Positions 48,514-62,563 are shown, counted from the first letter of the stretch. The stretch: 64,000 nucleotides of DNA from Ooceraea biroi (GCF_003672135.1 NC_039510.1:5456001-5520000); one strand, 5' to 3'. Numbers and translations are program-made. The notes: generated by a model from the letters alone, not told the origin.

Positions 48514-49732
48514 AACGTGGGTGTACGTAATCAGAGGCGCCCTTCGTTTCACGTGCATCTCGTGCGCGTGTTTGCTCGCAAGATCGTCGAATCGTGCATA
48601 ATGCACTGAAACTTTGCCGCGTTAAACGTTACTTAGGCGAGCAAACTCACGAAACTAATAAACAAACTATCCGGCATTACGTTCCTCATTGTGCAGCAGT
48701 ATTTGCTAATCCATTTGTTTGTTGCGGGTTAACAGCAACCACGACAACGTCGAACGAGACAACATCATGCCGCTAAATCGATAAGCAGTCGTCTTCGTTA
48801 ACGGATCTTCGTTACGCGATCCCTGTGCTACTCGCGGTGTGGATTGTTTATACTTGGTATTATACCAATGCAGAGAACCGTGCTCCCGGCTGGGAAATAT
48901 TCAGTTCACATAGTGATCAGGAACTCGATTCAGAATGCTCTTCCTGACGCGAATACCGGCGAAACGTCAGCCAAACTTGAGCCAGTACTCGAGTCTTGGC
49001 AGGCCATCCGCGTCTCCAGTATTCACAGGAATGGTAGAATCAATTCAAATCATACCTGTGTCATTAATCCTAGAATTTCTTTGATATCGGGTTTCCGACA
49101 CGCGTATTTTTCTCTCTCTCTCTCTTAATTCACGTCCGCAGAGGGATTTAATCGTCATCTCTGGGATTTTCTCTCTCTCGCATGGTTTCTCCGGAACTTA
49201 ATTAAAACTCGTATTTTTCTCATGTCTTCTGTATCGCGAATCCTCACGTTCTGTCCGCCGCAGTTTACCGAAAGGAATCAGCGGAGCGTTCGGCCGCCTT
49301 TGTGCACCATTTGCGTTAATGAGAAAACTCCAATCGCGCGGACGTAATCGAGATGAATGGAAGACAGTCGTGGCGATGAAGCCACTTCAAGTCTCCAAGA
49401 AGATTGCTAGTAAATCTCGACGCGGCTCTATCATAACGACCGAGAATCATGATTCATCCGGATGCCTAATTCCCCGGCTATCAAGATTTCTTTCCCGGTT
49501 CCGCTCGTCGAGCGAGAGCTACGAGCTACGGGGCTTCGATGTCGCGAGGAAATATCGGCCCGATTTAACGAGACCGCCAATAAAATCGGAATCGGGAGGA
49601 ACGGTAATCGGAAATCGCGATTTCCACCGCGTAATTTGTCGAAGTCGCCGAGACGCGTACGTGACTTGTCGACGCCGCTGCGACCCGCTGCCTCGGATTC
49701 GCGGTTTTGCGGAAAAAGAGGACCGTTCTCCC

Positions 49733-49748
49733 TTTCTCTCTCTCTCTC
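49733..49748. repeat. (TC)n microsatellite
   Basis: Short CT run, one of several in the large intron (others at 49111-49126 and 51576-51599). Confidence 0.85.
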
Positions 49749-52700
49749 ACTGTTTCGTTCGACATCCATCGCGACAAATACCGGAGGCACTATGTGAATC
49801 CGCAAGCGGTCCGCTTTCGGTGCCGCCTTCTCTCGCTGACATCGGTAGGTTTTCTAAGTCAAGAATGCGCTATTGATCGCACGGCCGTTGCACGGCCGCT
49901 CTCCTCGCCTTATTCCGAACTGGGTCACTTCGACGTACGTTCCATGCGTCTCACCTATTGACCCATTTGTCCTGGGGGGGCCGTGTCGGGAGAGTAAGTG
50001 CGAAAGAGACGGCTAACTATTATATATTGTTTCACGGTTTCGCGACGTATGTCCTCGGCGCGTGTCTCCAGCCGGGTCACAAGGTCAGCGCGGTCGGACG
50101 TACGTCGCGGCGGGTTAATTTCAGTATCCCCCGGCAGACAATGCTGCACCGATGGCCAACTGACCGTAATACGGAGGTCGAGGGATATTGGACGGTACTT
50201 TCGGGGACGCGCTGGATATCTCTTGACTCAGGATGACATTTGTCCGACTAATGCGGTCGTTTTGTCCAGAGAGCCGCCGGAAACAATTTCGGTTTTTCGT
50301 TCTATAATTACTTCCGAGTGACGAACGATTACTCGTATACTCGTTTGTTACATTTAATGCAGCAACGTTGTTCTTTCAAGCTTATTTTATTGTATGTTTT
50401 AATAATGCGTGGTTAAATATCAAATATTAAATATCAATGCCTCATGTGAAATATCTACTTATAATCTTACTTAATACTTGTAATTAAAAATTACAAAATG
50501 AATTTTAATAGACTAAAATATTATTCTCTCTCAATTTATTTATAGCTTTGTTTGTTACACAAAGAGAATTTTTGTAAAAAGTTTATCTCTTCTGGCGACA
50601 AAGGGACTCTGGATAATTTTACAAATTCGCGGGCTACGTTCCTCGAATACTGAAAATTTCCAAATTGAAAATAGAACCGAATCGCCGCGCCGAAATTTAT
50701 TTTACAAGCTCGCTGAAATATTATGACGGTCCATTTCTGTGTGAAACCACCACATTTGCAATCGATTTTCCTGATGCAGGAACGCCGGGAAACGAGGTGG
50801 AAAATAAAAGGGAAAGTGGAGTGAGGGTTTGTGGAGGAATACGATACGTAACTCACCCTCGTCATCGGAATAGCGTGACGGAAAGAGGTGCCTTGAAAAT
50901 CATCACTTTCTGCTGTGATAGTCGTTCGATCTTTTTTTCCCTCGATACCTTATTTTATCACTGTGTTATACTCCGCATTATCTTTACTATTATATTTCAT
51001 TTCATATTTTTTTTTATTATGTATGCATCACGCTAGCAGACGTGTAACGCATAACTTGCTGAGTGGAAATAGTGATTCTACAATAGAGGCTGAAAACGGA
51101 GCTCTCTGCGCAGCATATCATTTCTTCCTGTCAATATAAAAACGAACTTTTCGCAGAATAAATCTACGACTGCATGCACTGGGGAATTGCGAGTAAATTG
51201 TACGCGTAAAATAGATCGTAAAAAATCCGGGGGTTGATCTGCAGTGCTCGTACGCGAGAGCGCCGCGAGTTCGACGAACGTTACTAATCCTGGAAATTGG
51301 AATCGTAAGGGAGCAATTTTTCGCGCGCGAACGTCCACGGCGGAAACTTTCAACCTGTTCGATCATGATGCATTCAAACGAGAAGGCAACTTCACGGTTC
51401 GTTCTTGCGACTTCCGCACATTGTGTGCCCTGCATATACCTGCCCCTAATTGGCCTAATAATTCCCCGCTAAGAATGAGGAAAAACCGTAACGCGTTGAA
51501 TGCTAATGAACGAGCGGGAAGAAAAACGACTCGCTTTCCGAAGAATGGACAAACCGGCATGCATCTCGCGATCTTCTCTCTCTGTCTCTCTCTCTCTCGT
51601 CTGCGTTTACCCGCGAAGAGATTCACAGTAAGAAAACGATTCTTTTTCATTTCCAACCGCGCATCCACAACCCGCGTGTTAGGTCCTTAAAAGCAACTGC
51701 GAGCGAAAACCGCCATTCATTTGCATAAGAATCTGCGGATGTAAATATCTGAAAGCGCGAGAAGTGAGCTAATCCCCGACGCGTAATTGCGCGTTGTAAT
51801 TGCATTTATCAAGGAAGACAGCGAAAACAATAATGATCGCGTCGCGCTCTGATATTCCGCGCCTGCATATTATTCATGAAAAAGATCCCTGTGCATCTAT
51901 CGGAGCGAAAGGATCCACACGAAAGCGATTCAGACTTGAATTTCCAGCTCCTTTCTCGCGCTCGTGTCGATCATCCGCCGCGAACGAACGAGCGAGCTGG
52001 TGAACGACTGAAAAACACCGGAACTTAATTCCCAGCGCCCAGCGCACGAAGGTAATTTCCGATCGACGACCTGTGCTTCGTTGCCGCGCGTGGCGCCGAT
52101 CGTAATTCGCCAGGAAGTCCGCCTTGCCAAGCCGTGGGGTACGTCGCGTGGTGCGCGGTACCTGGTTGCCGACCCCGTAGCATGCCACAGCATGAATAAT
52201 TTCGTCGACCGATTGCCTAGGTAATACGAGGACCCTTCCTGCCGTACGACGTTCCACCGGATGCCGCACGGCAGGGAAATTTCGGTTCCTCGACTCGGCT
52301 CGACTCCACTCTACTCGGGGTTGGCGTGCACGCCGCATCGAACCGGCCACCGGGCAATTCCTGACAGATTGTTGTTACGCGGGGCTGGCACAAGCGCTGG
52401 GTGTGAGGGTGAAATAAACAGCTAGTCGGCGAACGGTGCATTGACCGAGAAAGCGTAATTGGCGAGCATCAATTACGAATCTCATAAATCGAATGGTGGG
52501 TGATGGGTGAAGTTGAAAAGCGCAAAAGTTAATGTATAATGTAATAAATAAGAAAGAAGAAGGGCTCAATTATTATATGATGAGACTAGTAATCGAGTAC
52601 TTCAATAGCATCATTGATTGAAAAGCTGCAGACGATGTAACGTGATTACGTACACTTTGCGTAAATTGGATAAGAGATTTTTAAGGATAAGGGAGGAACG

Positions 52701-53110
52701 TGAAAATTAATACGTGCAAGGAACGAAAGATCTTTATTATGCAACGTCATGGAATCATCACTGTATGAAGAATATAAGAACATGGAAGGATTGATGACAA
52801 AATTATGCTATAAAAATGAAATTTCTCTTGTTTAGAATTCCGCAAACTCGGCAGCCTTCCTAATCAGAAACGCCGTCCATTTTTCACCACCCGAGCTCGC
52901 AATATATCTTCTGCTTGCAATTAAAGTCTGGAAATTCGTGCAAATCATACTTGCATATCTCCTCTCGTGCGAAACGAGGGGGGCGGCTGTCGGTCCTCTC
53001 TGCATAAACGCCGTCGACACGAAACCGACTCTGAGTGGCACGCCGACGGAACGGCCACGGACGTCCGGGGTTTCAGGTACGACCGCTTTCCGGTGCCCCC
53101 TTCCGCCCGT

Positions 53111-53160
53111 CGGATAATCCATGGTCGGGCTGATGGCAATCGTGTTATCGTGGTTTAATG
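53111..53160. repeat. 50-bp direct repeat, copy 1
   Basis: Aligns without gaps to 54103-54152, identical at 38 of 50 positions, with the last 17 bases nearly perfect (GTTATCGTGGTTTAATG against GTTATCGCGGTTTAATG). Most differences are C/T transitions. On the minus strand both read as similar peptides (LNHDNTIAISP and LNRDNAITIDP), but neither lies in a recognisable gene. Confidence 0.7.
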
Positions 53161-53992
53161 GCTCCTCTCGTGTTGCGTGTGTGTGTGCATTAACGTCGAT
53201 TCGGTGGCGGGTCGCTCCTACACGCGGCCCGCTCCTGTGAATGATTGTCGTCGAGCGTGATCCTGCGGGATCGCGTGCCATGAACTCCCTGGGGAGACTC
53301 CGGGGAATCGGCAATAATACCTTGGCGATAAATAAACGTGCGACTTGTCAGATGCACTGCAATCTGCGATCCACTACTGCGGTCAATGCGGTTGCGGCTC
53401 GCGACTGCTTGGTCGAGTCTCTTTTTAATCTTCCGCCCTTGGTTATTCTCTGATTTCTTTCGTATTACCACAGCGCTTCCGCTAAACGAAGCAGAACTAC
53501 TCGAAATAAAAGCTTACAATTGAGAGCTACTGGAACAAGAACCGGAATGAAGCTCTTCTTTAAAGGATAGTTTCAATGAGGCACCACCATTGATCTAGCT
53601 AATTTGAAAAATGACAAAACCCAGATCGGTGCCTCGTAAGAAATTACACGGATTAACAATCTTAGAAACTGATCTTTTATGAAGAGAATCTCTGTATTCC
53701 CGAATGATCGATGATCCGTTTTTCGCGGAAACACCGTAAATTATGGAGGCAGAATGTGCCACGTAGTCCAACAAACTGCGCTCTTTCCTCTATTAGAGAT
53801 CAATCCATCGTTCCTCTCATGGAGCTTTCATCCATTATTGAGTAACCCAAGTGCCGCGAGTGCCGCGAGATCGCGTCGTGACAGGGGAACCGCGGGCAAC
53901 TCTTCCTCGTTACTGTCTTACGATGCGATTTAATAAAGCGCGCCATTAATCACGCGAGGCGCGTGTTAACAGCACGCCGCTGTCGCCAAAGA

Positions 53993-54024
53993 AAAAGAGA
54001 GATAGAGAGAGAAAGAGAGAGAGG
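53993..54024. repeat. GA-rich simple repeat
   Basis: AGAGAGATAGAGAGAGAAAG-type run next to the second copy of the 50-bp repeat. Confidence 0.85.
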
Positions 54025-54102
54025 ATCAATGGAACATTCGAGCGGATTTCCGATCAAGCCGCGAGCTTCCAAGTTCAGCCACGCGATTCTCCAACCCTCT
54101 CT

Positions 54103-54152
54103 TGGATAATTTATCGCTGGGTCGATGGTGATCGCGTTATCGCGGTTTAATG
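54103..54152. repeat. 50-bp direct repeat, copy 2
   Basis: Second copy of 53111-53160, 992 bp downstream in the same orientation. Weaker similarity extends about 50 bp upstream of both copies. Confidence 0.7.
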
Positions 54153-57100
54153 TCCCCCGCGTCGCCGTTATATCCCACTGGTACCCACTTTTATGTTCCC
54201 TGTAAAAAGCATTGGTCCCTCCTGACGATTCCTTTTCATGCGGGCGTCCCCGTTCCCTTGCTTCTTTTTTTTTAATCGGTTCGACCCGGTGCTTTATAAT
54301 GCGATCGTATAACAGGCTCACGGACGACGTCCGAGCCCGTAAAAAATCGCGCAACACGCCGCGACGAGCTGACCTGTGAATAAATCGAACCGAGTTGGCA
54401 GGTGGCATTAATCGGCGAGCGATGGTGTAAATTGATGCGATTAAATCGCATCGCGACGGTTTACGGAATGCACGCGATGTCAATTTCAAGCCAACCCGAT
54501 TGTTCTCATCTGATCCTCATCATTGTTCAGTAATAATGACACTATATGTCATTACGTGTTTTTCTTTTTTTATCGGTGAGATGCTATTTCGAGACAGCTG
54601 TAAATACGCATTCGGAAACACGACATTCATTTAATATATTCCATTCACAGCACGTCAACACGTCGCGTTTATTCGGGTTTGACGCCGTGTGTCCGTATTT
54701 TCTTCTCTGAAATTCGTTTTTATACGAAAAAAAAAACCCCGGAGCTTTAATAACGGTCGCCGTCCCGACGCTCGGCTCGACGTATTATCGATCAGAACGA
54801 AATTACGGCGACGATATCCGTTGCGAGGCGATCTTTGTTCTTTATTGCGTTATAAGGAAACGTCTCGCGCGACAAACGGACGACACGAACGGGGGAGCAT
54901 GCAACGCAGAGAGGTGTTGACGACAATGGCTGTTTAACCATTTTACCCTTGAGAAAAAGGAACGACATGTCAAGTTTTCACCCTCGAGACCGAAAATTTT
55001 CCCGTGATTTTCTACAAATTGTTCATCGCCAAGATTAATATAGTAATAAACGTGACGTCACGCATCGCGCATAATATTAATGCGATGTGATAAATGACGC
55101 AGTAGTGGCAATTTTGAGACAATTACGTGAATTATTCAGAGATCACCAGTTTACCGACTACGTGAACGTGTTTCATTTCTATATTATTTACAATGTTACA
55201 ATGCGATTGTTGCACTAGGGAATTGTCCCAAACAAGAGTGCAAATGAATAACACGGTATCATGATATCTATTATACTCGTATTTTGCTGCAACAGAATAT
55301 CAATTTAGCGACCTGAATAATTAAAAATCTGTTTTACATCAAATATCAAAAAATATCGAGAAATTTTAATATATCTCGGAAATATATTTTCAAATTTATC
55401 AAAAAATCAGAACAAAAATATGTTTCAGTAATAATTCGTAATAATATTTGCAAAGATACATCACAATGACAAATGAAGAAAGGTCGATCCTAGAGAGATT
55501 TTAAAAAAGATCACAACTCAAGAGAGGATATCTTTCCTCCTCTCGATCGCTGCATTCCCGATTTATTATGCCTCGCCGATGATGCCATTGCCACGATTAT
55601 TCTTCCCGGGATGACGCTTCCGGGACCTTGTTGGTATTCCGCGATTCGTTCGATATTTATTATCGCCGATTTAATAAATGGTGAAGCGGAGTCTGGATGA
55701 CGGTGCACCAGTAGAGAATCGTATGACAAATGATGGACAGAGATATCTCGCGACCACGTGTGACGCGTATCGAAGACTACTCGTCTTCCCGTTTACGAAA
55801 AGTCAAGTTTATTAGTTTCTGTCTCGAACGTGTATAAATCACAACTTGAACGAACATGAACTTGAATCGTGAATAGAAAAGAAGTGATTGTAACATGATG
55901 AAATTACGATGTGCAACATTTCTTGTTGGACCGAAAAGACGTACATGATAGTGAACAATGAAGTATGAAGGAGCATTCACGTGCATATACTGGTCTTGAT
56001 CTCGTCGTGGAAATCCTTATTTCGATGGTTTACGAGACCGAAGGGTTTATAGTTGCTAAAAGCAGTTATCTCCCAAGCTCCCAATAAATTACCCGCGTAA
56101 CTTTTTACGATTACGGATATAAAACTTCGTATGTTATCGGGAAGACTCTCAAGGTATTTTAAGGAGTTCGCCGCAGTCGAATTGCGAGTACCTTTCGAGA
56201 TGAAGTTTACTTTTTATTGATAGGACTGCCGTATATCCTCCAAGACATCAAAGCCGATAGAAACGAACGCCGCCGGCAATAAACGTAACGATAAATCTGG
56301 ATCGGGAAAATCATCCTCGCTGCCAAGTAAATCCGAGAGTCATCGCTCGGAATATCCACGGATTGGGAAGAAAGCGAATCTTCTCGATCGAATCTTGCTC
56401 GGCATGGAATTAGTCGACTCGTCGAAGCTTAATTACCGCCGCGGAAATCGTCTCGAGCTTCATCATGGCGGAAATATAATCCGGCTCTAACGGCCTAGAC
56501 CTCGATCCGTTTTATTGTGCCCGTTTCGCTTCAGTTCGGGATAAAGTGAACCTTGATAATTACTACCGACGCGAATGGGCAGTAAAAAAAGTGAAATCGC
56601 CTGAGATCGGCAGATAGGAATGGCAATTGGTGTGCTTGTTGCTAATCGCGATGATTATATGCCGAACTGACGTGGATCACCGGAAATATTCCGCAATTAT
56701 ATTATTTTCTCGTCTCGGAAACGTGAAATTTGCATTTATAATATTTCACGAAATATTTCATAAAATTGCAATTCGGCGCATTTTGAAATTATTATTGTAC
56801 ATTATCTTCATAAATTTTCAGGTACTATTATACATCGATTACCGTAACCGGATATCCTCGTGATAGTCGATAATTAACGTAATCAAGTATTATCATTAAC
56901 GTGTACTATCTGTGTCCTAATCAATTATCCCGCTGAATATATAAATTACAGTATCAATTACGGTAATATAATACAAATCACGTATTTACATATCGCAAAT
57001 GCATCTCAATAATTTTACTTATCTGTTAAGCTACGAAGCTGAGTCCCCTCCATGTAAACGTCTATTAGATTCATTCGTTGCAACGTACTCGCTCGCAATC

Positions 57101-58769
57101 GAGCGACTATCAACATTGCCGGGTGTTAATTACCCGCATGGACCGGCCGTGCGAGCAATTCAGGATACACGACGACGGCTTTAAGATCTAATCTCGGCTA
57201 AACCGAGGCAATCCTTTGCGGCTGCATCGCGTTGACATCGTGCGTCTCAAGCGAGTGGCTGATAATCGCGAACGGTTCTTCTCTCTCCTTCTATTTCTCC
57301 ACGCGTATTTGCAACGCAAATGCGGTTATCGCCACTTGGTTTCAAACGCAGCGTAAATGTATCCGTGTGATGTGTCGTTCAGCCTGGACGAGGCGCTTTA
57401 TCGTCGAGGTATTCGACGATAGAACGCACGAGCACGACGACGGTGCACTGTATCGTAATTCAAGCTAATTCAAGCCAACGCTTGCGACGCACGAAACCCG
57501 ATCGGATCGCCGAGGCGTAACCCGATAAAAATGGGCCGGTCTCATGATTCATTTCGATTCATAAACGCGCGCGGATACTTTGATATTCATCGTGAAACCG
57601 AGCGCACGCTCCCTTCGCGTCCACCCCGATTCTTCTGTGAATCGTAAATTTCATAGCGATATTTCTCTCCAACTCCGCAAAACTCTGATCGTGTTTTACG
57701 TGTGGTAAAGTTTTACGTAGCCTTTAGAATTCTTGGCGAGTCGGACGAAATATTTCGGTCAAACGAATTACCATCTCACACGTACGTACGTTAATTAAAT
57801 TCGTCTCTCAGAAAAAAATTCAACAGCGAGTCGCAATGAAGAGCCAGGCCTTTTGCAAATGTCCTCTTGAAATCGAGATAGGCAATCGGCGTGCGTTTCA
57901 TGGCCGAGATATTAAGTTCGACGATTCTTCTCGGCTAAACGAGCGACTAAATATAACTCGCAGAGTATTCACGGCAGAAGAGGGCACCGAGCGCGAGTCT
58001 ATATCAGCGATAATACCGATATTCGCGCGGCGCATGTAGCCGACGATAAGAGTAATCGTGGCGGTAAATTGAATGTAGGAGCAGGCGAGATAATGGTCTC
58101 GTCTCTTTATCGGGGGTACCTTACATAGGCCCACGGCCGGTAGTTTCCACGCGGAAAAGTAATGATCCGTATACTCCTCCCGACCCACGCCAAATAGTTA
58201 AAATATCGGCCTGTCAGAAATTCTGGAACTGAAATTGCATTCCGCCGCACCTCCTTCCTCGACCGACTATCCACCGTTCTCTCGCACGCAGAATCACTTA
58301 ATTTATCTTTGTAGCTCGAAGTTTATGCCACTTCATGCAATGCGGATGCAAGATGATCGCGTATGAGTCTTGTTAAAAGCGAAAAGCTTCGTTGGATTTA
58401 TCTGTGAGAATTTTCGCTGCGAACGAATCAGACACAAAAAGATCGGAGTGAACTCTTAGCAGAAGAATTCGATATGTAATTATTAAATAATGTTAAACTA
58501 CGAAATTGTAAGGAATCGACGCGAATGCGCGTTCTTAAAATACCGCGATATCCCGAACTAAGATGTTCGAGGTAGAAATGTTAAAATTGATATAACGAGC
58601 CGGTTTAAACAGTTGTCGCTCGTTAAGTGCGTGTTCGTTCGGCGCGCCAACGACATTAGAGTTCTTGCCCGCGTTTGCCATTAAATGACGCATTTTTCGC
58701 CGATGAAAAGCCGCAACCTCGGACTAGAATGTCGGATCGAACGATGGAAAAGGAAGAAAAACGATGTCG

Positions 58770-58813
58770 GGAGAGAAAGATAAGATAGAAAGAGAGAAAG
58801 AGAAAGAAGGTGC
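58770..58813. repeat. Purine-rich GA simple repeat
   Basis: A run of GAGAGAAAG-like words in the large intron; no other signal is attached. Confidence 0.85.
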
Positions 58814-61800
58814 AGGGAGAAAGAGGCAAAATGTGTCACTGGCAATCTGCAAGTAACGAAGTCGGCATTAAAAGACCGGTACCACCGGACTACTCAAACG
58901 TACTCTCGCGCTTCGTTCGCCGTTCGTCTCGTTTGCACGCTCCATCGCGCTCTTTGAGGACCTCATTTTACGACTGACATTGGCCGGTGCTTTTCACGAC
59001 CGCGACGTTAATTACATGTCGGTGCAAACAGTAAAAGATCGCGGATCTGGACGCAATTCCGCGCGATGGAACGAGAAAGTTGCAGCCCCGAGAAACGCGG
59101 AACTCGTACGTTAAATCAGCGTTATTAAGTTCGAGCCATGTCTGAGACGACGTTCTCAACGTGGTGAAGACATGCGAATATCCACCGTGATTAAGAATCT
59201 CCATCATGGCAACATTACGTCCAGCTGCCGTTCAAAGCGAGACGCGGGCGAACGTTCGAAGCGGATCGGCGAATCATCCGCGCCGCATTAAGAGCCGCTC
59301 CATTATCAGCGATATCACAGGAGCCAGAGGCTGAAAAAGGATTACCAAGGGATCCGCGGCTCCGAAGAGCGAGGCGATTCTGCTGCGAGTCTCCGGCGAT
59401 CGTCCTCTTCCTCGCGAAACGGTAACGGCAAGCAATGTGCAGCTCAGCTCGGCTCGCCGCGCGTTAGACCCATAAATATCGGTATCTTCATCGCGGACCG
59501 CGGCCAGCATCCCACTATCTCGTAATGGATTCCATAACGGACGTGGTGCACGTGCTAGTCCAGCCAACCGAGCCGGCCAGGCCAGCCAGTGTCGTTCATA
59601 AACGAGGTAAACCCCGCGGCGTTTCCTCCCCTTTCACGAGCCTCACTCTCTCGCTCTGTCTCTCTCTTTGCACGTTACATAATCCGCTGACCAACCTAGA
59701 TGCGCACGTAGTCTTAATTAAACGAGCAGTCCGTTCGCCCGCCTTCGTTCCCTTCTTCATGCTACCCCCATCACGGATAATTGATCGTTTCCTTAATCGG
59801 ATCGTTTTTAGCGAGCGTCTCGATTTGCGAGATGTGGAATGACGCCGGGCATGGATTCGAGGTGGCTGCGACAATTGTCTGCATCTCTTTTCCTCATTTC
59901 TCATTCATCTCAAGTCAAGCCGAAAGCAGCCGGAAGAGTGATTCGCGCGAATACCATGCGACATGAAGCGGACGCGCCGGGATATTCATCTGTCCGGTCG
60001 CATTGCGGAACGAACTGTCGCGATTGAGGATACGATGACGGGAGATATCGGGATATACGTTTTGCGTCGCTTCTCACTCTGCGTCGGATGCATCTGATTA
60101 ATTAATAACTCCGTCTGCAATTGCCTTCTCTGGATACGGGAAAGTTGCGCGCGTGTACAAATATGAGAAATGACGTGACTGCGATTAATCAACGCAGGCT
60201 GAATCGTCTGGCATCGGGTTAATTAACGGTTGGGAGTCGACTAAATATAAATAATAATTCGAGTAATGTAGTTAATGATTTTCGCGCGAGGCGAGCGACT
60301 ATTATTTAAATTAATTATTGAAGTTATCGTAACTTGCGAGACGATTACTAATTAGGTTAAACTAATTAGGAATTTAAATGATTAGAAATTAAATATAACC
60401 GTTTTAATATTAAATTAATTCTGAGCTTATCAGCTTTTAATGAGCGATCGTGGAACAGCTTATCAGGATAATTTGCTTATCAAAGCTAATTTTATAATCG
60501 CTCTCGGAACGTGAGGAAGCACGGGGCAGAGATTGTGGGTCCTCGGCTGGCAGTTTCCAGAGAGAAAGAGAGAAGGAGAGAGTTGCAGTCGCCTTGTCAG
60601 CAACTATGATCTTAATTGTAATGGCCGTGCGCGCAGTGAAAACAATGTACACGCGCGGCACTGAGTGAAGGAAAATCATCGTATTGCAATCGGCCATGCA
60701 ATTTCACGTGACGTTTAGCAAGCGATCGGGGAATCCATTGAACGAGAGGAGGCGGAGAGGGTGGTGCTGCAATTTCGAAGCGATTCCGACAATGGCCGGG
60801 CCCGGTCTCTCTTTCGGGAAGCGAGTGACACCGTGTGACTCCAGACAATAACGCGGCAAACGTAAATTGCCCCCTTTGCAAGACGGGGACGCGCCGCGGG
60901 GGAGAGTACCGATTTGAATGCCGAGCAAAGTTAACAAAGTGAACAATACGCGCGATGTGTCGGTTAGATCGGCTCAATATCCGGCGGAAGGTAGGTCAAT
61001 TCCGAAGCTGGCATCCACGTCGCGCTGATTTCTGCATAAACAAAAGAAAATCATGTTACATAACGAGCCTTCTGCGAAGCCGCGATATTCCAATTTATTG
61101 TTAGCGAAATGAAACTCAGTTGCAGCGCGAAACGATACGCAATAGGATACGCGTAACGTATATAATTACCATTGTAACAATATAACGTGCAATGTATAAT
61201 GTAAGGTAATATTCAATTTCCATCGAATTCGTAAAAGTGACGGTACATTTTACCAAATTTCCGCGAATGCAGCTCGTGTAGGATCTGCGAAGCGATCGGG
61301 AGTCGAGGGTCTTTCCCATGAAACGCCACTGATTTGCTCTTGCTCGCAAATTTGTCGTCCTCTTTAGTGCTAGCACGTCGCTTCGAACTTCTGATGAATC
61401 GAGTTCTGCTGCAGCGTGTTCGCCGTAGGTAGTTCTCCGTCACTTTAATTGGTACTAAGTGGCGCGGAGCGTTCCGTTTCGCGATACGACTACTTCAGCT
61501 TTAAACGTCAAAGTGGCAGGCACGGGTACGGTTCCGTAATAAAATCAAACTTGCAAAATCAAACAATCGCCTGAACAGAGTCGCTTTGCTGTCGACGAGT
61601 TTAATAGCGACGTGCGTGACACGCGCCGTGTACGTGTGCGTACGCATATTACACGCACGTGCTCACGCATATTTCGGTAACGTGTCCCCCGAGCGACTGC
61701 CACTTGAAAATTATGACCGACAGGAAGCATTCCGCGAAAGCTACCGCGGCGCTTGAAATATGTATGCAGCCGTACCGCGAAATTGCACAAAATACCGCGA

Positions 61801-61928
61801 CACAGAAAGTAATTGTTCCTATTCTACAGCTCTATGTGTCTTTCTCTCTAGCGCCGAATATTATTAGCCCATACGTCACTCCAGCGAAAGCAACCACGAA
61901 TTGCGTTGCACACATTTTGCAGGCCGCA

Positions 61929-62005
61929 ATGTCGAGAGATCAAAATCTCGATTTGACGAGGCGAGATTTATGTCGAGAGATCAAACTCTCGATTTGACGA
62001 GGCAA
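61929..62005. repeat. 41-bp tandem duplication with internal palindrome
   Basis: ATGTCGAGAGATCAAAATCT at 61929 recurs at 61970 as ATGTCGAGAGATCAAACTCT, followed in both by CGATTTGACGAGGC. Each copy holds the inverted pair CGAGAG..CTCG around ATCAAA. It lies about 365 bp before the PDZ exon. Confidence 0.85.
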
Positions 62006-62369
62006 ACTTTCCTCCTCTGTATCGCGATCGGTATCGTTACGTCATATCGTTATGTAATATTTTGACACAATGGCAGTTAACTAAACACTATTCTTTGTGA
62101 TGAATTTTTTTATAAACAACATTGTCATTGTCTTCAGCACGAATAAAATTAAATCGTAAGCCTCGTTCCTCTCAAGGAGTTTGATTTAACTCACGATTCG
62201 CGTGTGCGACCCCTGAAGCGAAGGGTCTCCGAACAGTCTCGAAGCGCGCGAAGGGCTCGTAGGTCGTTAAAGCAACGTGAAGCAGATAAGCGAAACGTTT
62301 CTCAGTGGGACGTGACGCTGTCGAGGGACACTGGCAAACACACGCTAAAAATGTTTGAACAACTTTCAG

Positions 62370-62563
62370 AGAACACATTCCGCGTGATTCTGCAGAAGAG
62401 TAGTCGCGGCCTCGGGCTGAGCGTTTCCGGTGGCGGCACCGCGGGACCCGTCCGGGTGAAGAGGCTCTTCCCGCAGCAACCGGCTGCCATGTCCAACAAA
62501 CTCCAGATTGGCGACATACTGCTGGCTGCCAACGGGGTCCCGCTGACCGGCCTCACCAATTAT
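62370..62563 (+). CDS. PDZ-domain exon (partial PDZ domain)
   Basis: A 194-bp exon with acceptor AACTTTCAG and donor GTAAGT. It starts with two bases that complete a Glu codon and ends in phase 0. The translation is a PDZ domain from strand A to about helix B: FRVILQKSSRGLGLSVSGG contains the carboxylate-binding loop as GLGL, followed by VRVKRLFPQQPAA and LQIGDILLAANGVPLTGL. PDZ domains bind C-terminal peptides of partner proteins, often at junctions or synapses. The VRVK-LFP-QPAA and GDI-LAANG pattern resembles PDZ domains of the PTPN13/FRMPD2 type. Drosophila big bang is another candidate by architecture (long disordered region before PDZ). I give no symbol because the rest of the gene lies outside the window. 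The domain's last third must be in a later exon. Confidence 0.9.

Larger units (their letters stand above)
45106..62369 (+). other. Large intron-like stretch (17.3 kb)
   Basis: It begins GTAAAT and ends TTTGAACAACTTTCAG. No transposon ends or coding exon were recognised. Visible items are pyrimidine-rich runs at about 48474-48513, 49111-49126, 49733-49748 and 51576-51599, purine-rich runs at 53993-54024 and 58770-58813, a 50-bp gap-free duplication (53111-53160 and 54103-54152), a short palindrome at 46177-46195 and a 41-bp tandem duplication at 61929-62005. Scattered open frames on both strands lack motifs. Confidence 0.5.

Noticed and set aside
52832..54489. Minus-strand frames of 160 and 179 codons sharing a short peptide
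   Set aside because: The similarity is limited to the 50-bp duplication, and the rest of the two frames does not align. No splice or start evidence was seen.
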